The notes under the pieces are model-generated. The model had not been told where the DNA came from, searched no databases, and was given only the letters and a program-made list of their open reading frames with translations. From Acetobacter suratthaniensis (GTDB lineage Bacteria > Pseudomonadota > Alphaproteobacteria > Acetobacterales > Acetobacteraceae): DNA of 64,000 nt. The stretch's first letter is position 1. Every line of letters begins with the position of its first letter. The stretch covers positions 124,001 through 188,000 of the forward strand of contig NZ_JAFVMG010000002.1 of the NCBI RefSeq assembly GCF_017377745.1, given 5' to 3'. A program made the translations under genes and the position numbers. Shown one piece after another: positions 9,279 to 17,163 of the stretch.

Positions 9279-10169
9279 ATGTCCTCGCCCGCACACAGCA
9301 CGCCCCATATCGCCAGACTGTCAGACAGAACCGTCATCCGTCTGACCGGCGCGGATCGTGTCCGCTTCCTGCAAGGGCTGGTCACGGCGGATATTGCAGC
9401 TCTGGGCCCGAACGATGCCGCATGGAGCGCCTGCCTGACCCCGCAGGGACGCTGGCAGACCGATTTTTTCGTGCTGGCCCACCCGGACGATCCCTGCCTG
9501 CTGCTGGACTGCGCCACCACACAGGCCGAAGCCCTGCGCACCCAGCTGCTGCGCTTTCGCCTGCGCTCTGATGTCGCAATCGACCTGACCGGGCTGAGCG
9601 TTCATGCCGTATGGGAAGCCGCCACCGATAGTGTCGCAGGCGAAACCCTGCTGGAAAACGCCCTCAGCTACCGTGACCCCCGCCTTGATAACGCAGGCTG
9701 GCGGCTGATTGACGCCCCCCCCACCACCACGGCCAACGCCACGGAACAGGATTACGCCCTGCACCGCCTTGCTCTGGGCCTGCCAGACGGCGTGCAGGAT
9801 TGCGAGGCAGGCCGCACTCTGGCGGCTGAAGCCAACATGGATCTGCTGGGGGGCATTTCCTGGGGCAAAGGCTGCTATATGGGGCAGGAAGTCACGGCCC
9901 GCATGCGCTACCGTGGGCTGGTCAAACGCAGGCTGGTGCCGGTTGCCGCCACAGCGCCCCTGCCCGCCCCCGGCACTCCTATTGAACAGAACGGGGTAGA
10001 AGTCGGCACGCTGCGCTCATCACAAGATCATCTGGCGCTGGCCATGCTCAAAACCGGCCTACCACCGGCGCCGCTGCTCTGCGCGGGCCATACCCTGACG
10101 CCTCGCCCACCCGCATGGCTGGCCGAAGCTCTGCAACCACCCGCTTCCTCCAACTCCGCACCGGATTGA
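9279..10169 (+). CDS. ygfZ: Folate-binding Fe-S cluster protein YgfZ (IBA57 family)
   Basis: 296 residues from the ATG at 9279, which follows AAGGAG. It has a GcvT-like fold with VRFLQGLVTADI near residue 30 and the family signature around WGKGCYMGQEVTARMRYRG, which includes the conserved K-G-C-Y-x-G-Q-E cysteine. YgfZ/IBA57 proteins bind folate and support maturation or repair of certain Fe-S enzymes in the cytoplasm. It is 63 bases after the asparagine synthase-like gene and 6 bases before hisI, but no functional link to either is evident. Confidence 0.92.
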   Translation: MSSPAHSTPHIARLSDRTVIRLTGADRVRFLQGLVTADIAALGPNDAAWSACLTPQGRWQTDFFVLAHPDDPCLLLDCATTQAEALRTQLLRFRLRSDVAIDLTGLSVHAVWEAATDSVAGETLLENALSYRDPRLDNAGWRLIDAPPTTTANATEQDYALHRLALGLPDGVQDCEAGRTLAAEANMDLLGGISWGKGCYMGQEVTARMRYRGLVKRRLVPVAATAPLPAPGTPIEQNGVEVGTLRSSQDHLALAMLKTGLPPAPLLCAGHTLTPRPPAWLAEALQPPASSNSAPD

Positions 10170-10175
10170 ACACCC

Positions 10176-10607
10176 ATGTCCTATACCGCCCCCGATACCG
10201 CCACTGTGGACAACATGCTGGACACGATGCGCTTTGATGCCGCAGGTCTTGTCGCCGCTATTGCCCAGCAGCATGACACGGGCGAAGTGCTGATGATCGC
10301 ATGGATGAACCGCGAAGCCCTGCGTGAAACCCTGCTGAGCGGGCGCGTGTGCTACTACTCACGCAGCCGCAAGGGCCTGTGGCGCAAGGGCGAGACATCC
10401 GGCCAGACCCAGACCCTGATCGAAGCCCGCATAGACTGCGATGCCGATGCCGTGCTGGTGCTGGTCGATCAGATCGGGGTGGCCTGCCACACCGGCAGAC
10501 GGAGCTGTTTTTACCGCGCAGCAACGCCTGATGGCCTGATTGAACTGACCAAGCCTGAAATCGACCCGGCCGAACTGTACCACTCCCACGCCCACACGCA
10601 CGCCTGA
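10176..10607 (+). CDS. hisI: Phosphoribosyl-AMP cyclohydrolase
   Basis: 143 residues. This is the stand-alone HisI, not fused to HisE. It hydrolyses the purine ring of phosphoribosyl-AMP in histidine synthesis. Family features visible are LMIAWMNREALRETLLSG, YYSRSRKGLWRKGETSG and the metal-binding region DCDADAVLVLVDQIG followed by ACHTGRRSCFYR, with the expected Asp and Cys ligands for Mg and Zn. The C-terminus ends in a His-rich tail (YHSHAHTHA). The start lies 6 bases after ygfZ. Other his genes are not in the window. Confidence 0.96.
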   Translation: MSYTAPDTATVDNMLDTMRFDAAGLVAAIAQQHDTGEVLMIAWMNREALRETLLSGRVCYYSRSRKGLWRKGETSGQTQTLIEARIDCDADAVLVLVDQIGVACHTGRRSCFYRAATPDGLIELTKPEIDPAELYHSHAHTHA

Positions 10608-10622
10608 GCATAACCCGCCTGC

Positions 10623-10638
10623 CCCCGGCATACCGGGG
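10623..10638. terminator. Short GC hairpin between convergent hisI and lpxB
   Basis: A 6-bp perfect stem (CCCCGG, loop CATA, CCGGGG) lies in the 55-base gap between the hisI stop and the lpxB stop. No clear T-run follows on either strand, so this is only a candidate bidirectional terminator. Confidence 0.35.
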
Positions 10639-10662
10639 AGGGCATACCGCCAGAACGCTTTT

Positions 10663-11841
10663 TCAGGCGGGGGTATTTCGGGCCAGCAGGGCCACAATGG
10701 CATCCGCCGCCGCATCGGCGGGCAGGGTATCCCCCGGGCCTTCCAGCCCGTGCAGAACCTCGGCAAAAGCCTGTTTCTGCCGGGCTGCGCAATCTCTGTC
10801 TTCAAAAAGCTGACACACCGCACGGGCCAGTACATCCGCCCGACAGTTCTCCTGCAATAATTCAGGCACCACTGCCCGCCCGGCCAGCAGATTGACCATG
10901 GCCACATGCGGAACACGGATAAGCCTGCGCGCGAAAAACGCCGTAATAGGGTTTACACGATAGGTAACCGCCATCGGCACCCCCGCCAGAGCCAGTTCCA
11001 GCGTGGATGTGCCGGATTTGGTCAGCGCGGCACCAGCCGCGGCAAAGGCGTCATGCTTGTCCTGAAGGTCGGTAACAATAACCGGGCGCACGGGCCAGCG
11101 CGCCGTTGCCTGCTCCACCACCGGGGCCACAACAGCGGAAACCGGCACAACCGGCACCACATCCGGCAGCATCACACGCAACAATGCGAGCATACGGCCG
11201 AAAACCGGCAGCAGGCGCGGCACTTCGGAGCGACGGCTACCGGGCATGAGAATCAGCACCCGCGCCCCCGCTGGCAGGTCATGTGTGCGGTAAAACCGCG
11301 CGGCATCGCCCTGATCCGCCCCGGATTGCAAAACCGGGTGGCCGACAAAACGGGCCGCAAGCCCATGTTTGCTGAAAAAATCCGGCTCAAAAGGCAGCAG
11401 GCAAAGCAGTTCATCCCACAGACCGGGGAATTCACGCACCCGTTTCTGACGCCATGCCCAGACCTGCGGGGCCACGTAATGCACACGCGCAATCCCCAGC
11501 CCCGCAATACGGCGCAAAAGACGTAGGGCAAAGCCGGGGCTGTCAATCGTAACCACCAGATCGGGGCGGGTGGCGGTAATGTCCGCCACGGCTTCATCCA
11601 GCCTACGGGATAACTGGCGCAGGCGGGGAAGGATTTCCACCAGCCCCATGACCGCAAGATCCCTCAGGGGGAAAAGACTATCCAGCCCCTGCTCGGTCAT
11701 GCGCTGGCCGCCAACACCGGCAAAACGCGCCCCCGGCACGCGTGCGCGAATGGCCTGCATCAGACGCGCACCCAGCACATCGCCACTGGCCTCGCCAGCC
11801 AGAATCCAGATCAGGGGAGAAGTATCGGCTGTTCCATCCAT
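10663..11841 (-). CDS. lpxB: Lipid-A-disaccharide synthase
   Basis: About 392 residues from the ATG at 11841 (MDGTADTSPLIWILAGEASGD). Other in-frame starts are at 11853 and a TTG at 11877, and none has a convincing RBS. LpxB joins UDP-2,3-diacylglucosamine and lipid X to form the lipid A disaccharide at the inner membrane. Seen motifs are ILAGEASGDVLGARLM, RVHYVAPQVWAWRQKR and the C-terminal GAALTKSGTSTLELALAGVP, which is the GT19 donor-site signature. It is separate from the other lpx genes here and convergent with hisI. Confidence 0.95.
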   Translation of the reverse strand: MDGTADTSPLIWILAGEASGDVLGARLMQAIRARVPGARFAGVGGQRMTEQGLDSLFPLRDLAVMGLVEILPRLRQLSRRLDEAVADITATRPDLVVTIDSPGFALRLLRRIAGLGIARVHYVAPQVWAWRQKRVREFPGLWDELLCLLPFEPDFFSKHGLAARFVGHPVLQSGADQGDAARFYRTHDLPAGARVLILMPGSRRSEVPRLLPVFGRMLALLRVMLPDVVPVVPVSAVVAPVVEQATARWPVRPVIVTDLQDKHDAFAAAGAALTKSGTSTLELALAGVPMAVTYRVNPITAFFARRLIRVPHVAMVNLLAGRAVVPELLQENCRADVLARAVCQLFEDRDCAARQKQAFAEVLHGLEGPGDTLPADAAADAIVALLARNTPA

Positions 11842-12013
11842 AACCCAAGCCATAAAGGGCGTGCGTGCGCGGCACAATCACCGCCTTGCCATCACTGACG
11901 GGTGGCGCGGTTTTTTTCCCCGATGCAGAAAAGCCTTTCACCCCACGGCATGGCGGTTTATCCCGGCTGCATCCCGCCCTTTCCTTCGGTCAGAATAACG
12001 GAGCCAGCAATCC

Positions 12014-13471
12014 GTGACAGTGCAGAACTATCTCCGCGAATGGACAGGCCAGCCTGTCCGCGACATCCTTTCAGGCATGGTGGGCACGTTCGCGCTCATT
12101 CCCGAAGTGATCGCTTTTTCCTATGTCGCGGGGGTAGCACCTGAAGTCGGGCTGTTCGCCTCTTTTATCATCAGTGTCGTCATTGCCATTACGGGCGGCA
12201 GGCCGGGCATGATTTCCGGTGCGGCCGGTTCAGTGGCTCTGGTGGCCGCCAGTCTGGTGCATACGCACGGGCTGCAATACCTACTGTTGGCAACGCTGAT
12301 GGCGGGGGGCATACAGATCATGTTCGGGCTGCTGCGCCTGCAATCCATCATGTGTTTTGTCTCGCGGGAAGTAGAGACAGGTTTTGTCAACGCGCTGGCC
12401 ATTCTGATTTTTTCAGCGCAGGTTCCTCAAATGGTGCATGTAAGCTGGCACACTTACGCATTGATCGCGCTGGGGCTGGCCATTGTCTATCTGCTGCCAC
12501 GGCTGAGTGCGGCCATTCCTTCGCCCCTTATCTGCATTGTGGTGCTGACTGCACTCTGCGCCGCCATACCCATGCCGGTACGGGTGGTGGCTGATCTGGG
12601 CGCATTACCCACCGGGCTACCGCACTTTACCCTTCCCGCCGTGCCGCTGAGCACCGAGGCGATCCTGACGGTACTGCCCTATGCTTTCGCCATGGCGATG
12701 GTGGGCATACTGGAATCCCTGATGACAGCCGCCGTTGTGGATGAAATGACCGACACCCACAGCAGCAAACGCATGGAATGCACCGGGCTGGGCCTATCCA
12801 ACATCATGGCCGGGCTTTTCGGCGGCATTGCGGGCTGTGGCATGATCGGACAGACGGTGGGCAACCTGCGCTATGGCGGGCGGGGGCGGCTGTCCACCTT
12901 TACCGCCGGGGCGTTCCTGCTCCTGCTGCTGGTAGCGCTGCACCCGCTTGTGGCGCGCGTGCCAGTCGCGGCCCTTGTTGCGATCATGATCATGGTTTCC
13001 ATCAGCACGTTTTCATGGTCTTCGCTGCGGGATTTATTCCGCCACCCGCGCCTGTCGTCCGCTGTCATGCTCATAACCGTTGCCGTGGTGGTGGCCACGC
13101 ACGATCTGGCAGCCGGGGTTGCCTGCGGCGTGCTGCTCAACGGCCTGTTTTTTTCCTTTCAGGTCATGCGGCTGGTCACGGTCAGCACACAGGACAGCCC
13201 CGATGGCCAGACACGCACCTACCATGTCCGGGGCGAGCTGTTTTTTGCCTCGGCCTCCCTGCTGCCTGACGCCGTGGATTTTCAGGACAACGCCCCCAAC
13301 GTGATCATTGATCTGGCGGATGCCCGCATATGGGATCTGAGTGCGGCCGCCACGCTGGAAAAAACCGTCAATCGCCTGCGGGCGCGCAATAAACAGGTCC
13401 GCCTCCACAATGCGGGACCACGCACCACCAGCCTACTGACCACACTAGGCCAGAAAGCCCTGCTCTCCTGA
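12014..13471 (+). CDS. SulP (SLC26) family anion transporter with C-terminal STAS domain
   Basis: 485 residues from a GTG at 12014 with GGAG 14 bases upstream. The N-terminal two thirds hold at least ten hydrophobic helices with the SulP features AFSYVAGVAPEVGLFASFI and GGRPGMISGAAGSVALVAA. The core region MTAAVVDEMTDTHSSKRME is followed by GLSNIMAGLFGGIAGCGMIGQ, as in SulP transporters. The last 80 residues (about 405-485) form a short STAS-type domain (VIIDLADARIWDLSAAATLE). The family carries sulfate, bicarbonate, dicarboxylates and other anions. The substrate is not predictable here, and no sulfur-assimilation or carbonic anhydrase gene is adjacent. Confidence 0.9.
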   Translation: MTVQNYLREWTGQPVRDILSGMVGTFALIPEVIAFSYVAGVAPEVGLFASFIISVVIAITGGRPGMISGAAGSVALVAASLVHTHGLQYLLLATLMAGGIQIMFGLLRLQSIMCFVSREVETGFVNALAILIFSAQVPQMVHVSWHTYALIALGLAIVYLLPRLSAAIPSPLICIVVLTALCAAIPMPVRVVADLGALPTGLPHFTLPAVPLSTEAILTVLPYAFAMAMVGILESLMTAAVVDEMTDTHSSKRMECTGLGLSNIMAGLFGGIAGCGMIGQTVGNLRYGGRGRLSTFTAGAFLLLLLVALHPLVARVPVAALVAIMIMVSISTFSWSSLRDLFRHPRLSSAVMLITVAVVVATHDLAAGVACGVLLNGLFFSFQVMRLVTVSTQDSPDGQTRTYHVRGELFFASASLLPDAVDFQDNAPNVIIDLADARIWDLSAAATLEKTVNRLRARNKQVRLHNAGPRTTSLLTTLGQKALLS

Positions 13472-13574
13472 ATACGGGCTGGCCCGAGAAAATGTGTTGA
13501 GACTGCACAGCCAATGCGCCACATCAGGCCAGCGCTATCTGCGCTCATAAACAACACAATATGCAACTACAGTG

Positions 13575-14207
13575 TTAGCGCTCGCGCCGTTTAGGCGGCA
13601 GCCACCGCACGGCCAGCACAACCACCGTCAGGGCGGCGTATACAAAGGCTTCGATATGCCATGTGCGAAAAGCCAGACAGAAATGCACACTAACCAGCAC
13701 CGCCGCTACATAAACCAGCCGGTGCAACCGCGCCCACCGCCGTCCCATGTGCCTGATGGCGCCTCGGGTCGAAGTCGCGGCCAGCACGGATAACAGCAGA
13801 AACGCCAGTGCCCCGAACACAAAGAGAGGATGCGTCATGAAATCATGCCGCAACCGCTCCGTGTCCAGATGCGTTATCCAGACAAGATACAACACCGCAT
13901 GCACACAGGCATAGGTAAACGCCAGAAGCCCCAATGGCCGGCGGTACACCATGATATCGACCCGCGCAAAACGCCTGAGCGGCGAAACCAGCAGACAACA
14001 TAAAAGAAAACGAAAGGCATACAGCCCGAACTGATGCTGCTGCTCCACAATAGCCTGAGTATGGTCGGGACTATGCCAGACCTCCAGCAGACCGGCACAG
14101 ACCGGCACCATGAACAGCGCATAAAACAACATCTGCCTGTAAAACGGCGATAATCTGGGCCTTTTGCGTGGCCTGCCCGGCGCAGGCGGGTCTTTCACGC
14201 TCAGCAT
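13575..14207 (-). CDS. msrQ: MsrQ-like heme-binding ferric reductase-type membrane protein
   Basis: 210 residues from the ATG at 14207 (MLSVKDPPAPGRPRKRP). The longer frame to 14282 seems to be upstream DNA. Six hydrophobic segments contain conserved histidines in helices, e.g. FTYACVHAVLYLVWITHLD, RWARLHRLVYVAAVLVSVHF. This is the ferric reductase-like b-type heme domain of MsrQ, which passes quinol or flavin electrons to the periplasmic methionine sulfoxide reductase MsrP. No msrP gene is next to it, unlike the usual msrPQ pair. Its 3' end faces the SulP gene. Confidence 0.82.
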   Translation of the reverse strand: MLSVKDPPAPGRPRKRPRLSPFYRQMLFYALFMVPVCAGLLEVWHSPDHTQAIVEQQHQFGLYAFRFLLCCLLVSPLRRFARVDIMVYRRPLGLLAFTYACVHAVLYLVWITHLDTERLRHDFMTHPLFVFGALAFLLLSVLAATSTRGAIRHMGRRWARLHRLVYVAAVLVSVHFCLAFRTWHIEAFVYAALTVVVLAVRWLPPKRRER

Positions 14208-14331
14208 GCGTCTGCTCCCTGCCGGTTTGCACGCCTTTGGTGGAATCGCTACGCTGTACGACGCCAAACGGGGAAGACGCACATTTTTTCCGGCCTATGA
14301 TAGCAGAAAAACTTCGGAGTCACGGGAAATC

Positions 14332-15207
14332 ATGACAGCAGCACAGACTATCGGCTTTATCGGACTGGGTGCCATGGCCAGCCGCATGGCGGTCAATCTG
14401 AGCAAAGTCGGCTACAAAGCCGTTGCCTACACGCCGTCCGGCAAAGGCGGCAATGGTGATATTCCCTTTCTCGCCACACCGGCCGAAGTAGCACAGGCGG
14501 CGGATATCGTTCTCGTCTGTGTGCCGGATGATGAAGCGCTTGAAGCCTGTATGTATGGCCCGCAGGGAACGCTGGCCGGCATGAAATCCGGCGGGCTTGT
14601 GCTCAATACCAGCTCCGTTTCCCCCGAGGCCACACAGGCTCTGTTTGAAGCCGGGCAGGAACTGGGCATTACCGTAATCGACTGCCCGGTTTCAGGCAGC
14701 ACCCCCGAGGCCGAGGCCGCCACACTGGTGGTGCTGGCGGGCGGCAGCGATAACGCCATGCAGCGCGCCAAGCCGGTTTTTGACGCCATTGGCCGCCTGA
14801 CCGTGCATGCAGGCCCGGCAGGGAGTGGCGCGCGGCTTAAACTTGTTATCAACGCCATTATGGGCGCCGGGCTGGCCGCCGTGGCAGAGGCCATCGCCTA
14901 CGGGCTGGCGGCCGGACTGGATCGCTCCATGCTCTTTGGTGCGCTGGATGAAATGGCCGTGATCTCGCCGCATCACAAACGCAAGATCCGCATGGCCAGA
15001 AATGGTGATTTCGCGCCGCAGTTTCCCACCCGGTTGATGCAAAAAGATATGCGCCTGTTCATGGACGCAGCCGCCCGGCTGGCTGTGCCTGTGCCGACAC
15101 TGGCCGCCACCACGCAGCAGCTTTCGCTAACCCGGCGCGCAGCGGAAGATGCCGATTACTCGGCGCTGATCGGCATTATGGAAAAAATCGTCGCTAACGA
15201 CGCCTGA
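14332..15207 (+). CDS. NAD(P)-dependent beta-hydroxyacid dehydrogenase (3-hydroxyisobutyrate/tartronate semialdehyde reductase family)
   Basis: 291 residues from the ATG at 14332, which follows a GGGA-type RBS. The open frame upstream of this start is antisense to msrQ. The N-terminal Rossmann fold begins TIGFIGLGAMASRMAVNL. The substrate-binding signature DCPVSGSTPEAEAATLVVL and the catalytic lysine region GSGARLKLVINAIMGAG are both present, as is the C-terminal helical domain with PTRLMQKDMRLFMDAA. It should oxidise a 3-hydroxy acid or reduce the matching semialdehyde in the cytoplasm. The exact substrate cannot be assigned, because neither valine-degradation nor glyoxylate-pathway genes are adjacent. 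Confidence 0.9.
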   Translation: MTAAQTIGFIGLGAMASRMAVNLSKVGYKAVAYTPSGKGGNGDIPFLATPAEVAQAADIVLVCVPDDEALEACMYGPQGTLAGMKSGGLVLNTSSVSPEATQALFEAGQELGITVIDCPVSGSTPEAEAATLVVLAGGSDNAMQRAKPVFDAIGRLTVHAGPAGSGARLKLVINAIMGAGLAAVAEAIAYGLAAGLDRSMLFGALDEMAVISPHHKRKIRMARNGDFAPQFPTRLMQKDMRLFMDAAARLAVPVPTLAATTQQLSLTRRAAEDADYSALIGIMEKIVANDA

Positions 15208-15238
15208 AGGCCCGTATCAGCCCTGAGTGCTGCGCGCC

Positions 15239-16051
15239 TTACCCCCGGCGCGCAGCCCGCCACCCGGCCAACATGACCGCCAGCCTGTCTCCCACGCCAC
15301 GCGGCTGCCCGGCCTGCATGCTGTGCGGCCCGGTTGGCCGGTACCGGGCCAGATCACGCCGGGCCAGCACCAGCGGTAACGCCGCCAGACGCCAGCCCGC
15401 CTCCTGCCCTCCGGCCTGCCCGGCAAATGACTGGGCTTGTGCGGCAAAGCGACACCCAGCCTGATGCAGTGCCGATACCGGGCCAGGAAACACAAAGCGT
15501 CCGCCCACTTCCAGCACGCTCCAGTGCCGTAACATGGCCCCTGCCCCATAGGCCATGCCGCACCACTCCAGTGCGCCCAGACAGTCGGCCTCCCGCACAC
15601 CCAGAATTTCGCCCATGCCAGCACTCAGCGCTCCGGCCCCATCGCGCAGCATCTGCTCCCATGCGGAAGGTGTTACAGGGCTATCGGGGTTTGCCTGTCT
15701 GTCCAGTTCCGTTTCGGCTGACAGCACGAGCCGCAGCAGCGTCTCACGCCCAAGCTGTCCACGCTGTATGGCCTCCAGCAAGACCGGGGCCAGACAATGT
15801 TCTGGCGGGCGCTGGCCTTCCAGCACCTCGCGCCACCATTGCAGGCGCACCATGCCCGCCAGAGACCCCGCGACCGCACTGGAGCGCGCAGGCTGGAGCG
15901 CGCGCAGGAGTTCATTATGAAAAGCCAGCAACGCCCATGCCCGCTCACGCGCGGGAGGCGGCATGAAAGCCGCACATAACATCCTGTCAGGATCGCTACG
16001 CGCCATGTGCATGATCGAAGCTGTATCCGTTGCCTGTTCGGGGGGTATCAT
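15239..16051 (-). CDS. Squalene/phytoene synthase-like protein, NDUFAF6 type, apparently non-catalytic
   Basis: 270 residues. The fold is recognised from DRMLCAAFMPPPARERAWAL, LAFHNELLRA and the R-x-x-WW motif (VRLQWWREVLEGQ). Bona fide squalene or phytoene synthases carry two aspartate-rich DxxxD motifs. At the matching positions this protein has AFHNELLRALQPA and LEWCGMAYGAG, without the aspartates. Such proteins in Alphaproteobacteria resemble mitochondrial NDUFAF6, a complex I assembly factor. It is therefore probably not a prenyl-transfer enzyme, and an assembly role is an inference from homology. It is divergent from sodB. Confidence 0.75.
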   Translation of the reverse strand: MIPPEQATDTASIMHMARSDPDRMLCAAFMPPPARERAWALLAFHNELLRALQPARSSAVAGSLAGMVRLQWWREVLEGQRPPEHCLAPVLLEAIQRGQLGRETLLRLVLSAETELDRQANPDSPVTPSAWEQMLRDGAGALSAGMGEILGVREADCLGALEWCGMAYGAGAMLRHWSVLEVGGRFVFPGPVSALHQAGCRFAAQAQSFAGQAGGQEAGWRLAALPLVLARRDLARYRPTGPHSMQAGQPRGVGDRLAVMLAGWRAARRG

Positions 16052-16320
16052 CGTGTTTTTCCGTTATCCCAAATGCGTGGGCCGCACCCTGCCGGGTTGC
16101 AACGCGCTCCTTTTTCATGCGTAATACCCGCACAGCATTCCTGACGGAATGCCTGACCACAAGCCCCCACCAGCAGGGCGCATTTCCCAGCGCCTGAACC
16201 CGGTAAAGCTCCTGCGTGCGTCTTTGTCATGGGGCATTCCCTTGACGCATTGTGCATGTGTCCATAGCTGTTGCCGGATGAGGCGCCCCCTCACGCCCTG
16301 CACTTGATACGGAGTTGACC

Positions 16321-16929
16321 ATGGCTTTCGAACTGCCATCCCTTCCCTACACCACCAATGCTCTTGCCGCGCGCGGCATGTGCCAGGAAACGCTTGAGTT
16401 CCATCATGGCAAGCACCATCAGGCTTATGTCACGACGCTGAACACCCTGCTTGAAGGCAAGCCGGAACTGGCTGGCAAGTCGCTGGAAGACATCATTCTG
16501 GCCGCGCACGGCAAGGCTGACCTGACCGGCCTGTTCAACAATGCTGGCCAGCATTGGAATCACTCCTTCTTCTGGAACAGCCTGTCCGCCACGGGTGGCG
16601 CCATGCCCGAAAAGCTGGGTGCCAAGATCACCGCTGATTTCGGCAGCATCGACACCTTCAAGGACGAGTTCCGTAAGGCCGCCATTTCGCAGTTTGGTTC
16701 GGGCTGGGCATGGCTGGTTCTGGGCAAGGACGGCAAGCTGGCCATCGCCAAGACCCCCAACGGCACCAACCCGCTGGCAGAAGGTCAGGGTACAGCCCTG
16801 CTGACCGCCGATGTGTGGGAGCACTCCTACTACATCGACTTCCGCAACCGTCGTCCTGACTACATCACCAACTTCCTCGACAAGCTGGCGAACTACGAAT
16901 TTGCGGAAGCTCAGCTCAACGCTGCGTAA
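16321..16929 (+). CDS. sodB: Superoxide dismutase, Fe type
   Basis: 202 residues from the ATG at 16321, with GGAG 6 bases upstream. It dismutates superoxide in the cytoplasm. Metal ligands are visible: His28 in LEFHHGKHH, His81 in NNAGQHWNHSFFW, and the Asp and His of DVWEHSYYID. The Gln in NNAGQHWNHSFFW occupies the place typical of Fe-SOD, so iron is favoured over manganese. Codon use is strongly biased, suggesting high expression. A strong terminator follows the gene, so it is monocistronic. Confidence 0.95.
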   Translation: MAFELPSLPYTTNALAARGMCQETLEFHHGKHHQAYVTTLNTLLEGKPELAGKSLEDIILAAHGKADLTGLFNNAGQHWNHSFFWNSLSATGGAMPEKLGAKITADFGSIDTFKDEFRKAAISQFGSGWAWLVLGKDGKLAIAKTPNGTNPLAEGQGTALLTADVWEHSYYIDFRNRRPDYITNFLDKLANYEFAEAQLNAA

Positions 16930-16954
16930 GCCGCGCTGACAGCAAAACGGAACG

Positions 16955-16993
16955 GGGCGGAACCTTGTGTGAGGTTCCGCCCTTTTTCTTTTT
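16955..16993 (+). terminator. Rho-independent terminator of sodB
   Basis: A perfect 11-bp stem (GGGCGGAACCT at 16955-16965, AGGTTCCGCCC at 16972-16982) with a 6-base loop is followed at once by a T-rich tract (TTTTTCTTTTT). Confidence 0.95.
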
Positions 16994-17163
16994 CAAGGCC
17001 GTTATTTTCATCTCCCTCGCCCCGCAGGCCTCCTGCCCTCTTGATTGTCCGCCACAGCCTTCCAATCTTATGAAAAGAAACAAAAGACCCTGATCCGTTG
17101 CCTTGAACTAGGGACGGCAGCAGGGCCTTCGGTCGCCTCATTCAAAGGGACAAGAGGGATATC

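Noticed and set aside
17102..17163. Sigma-32 promoter of clpB
   Set aside because: CTTGAA at 17102 fits a heat-shock -35, but no acceptable -10 is at the right distance, so it was not listed as a feature.
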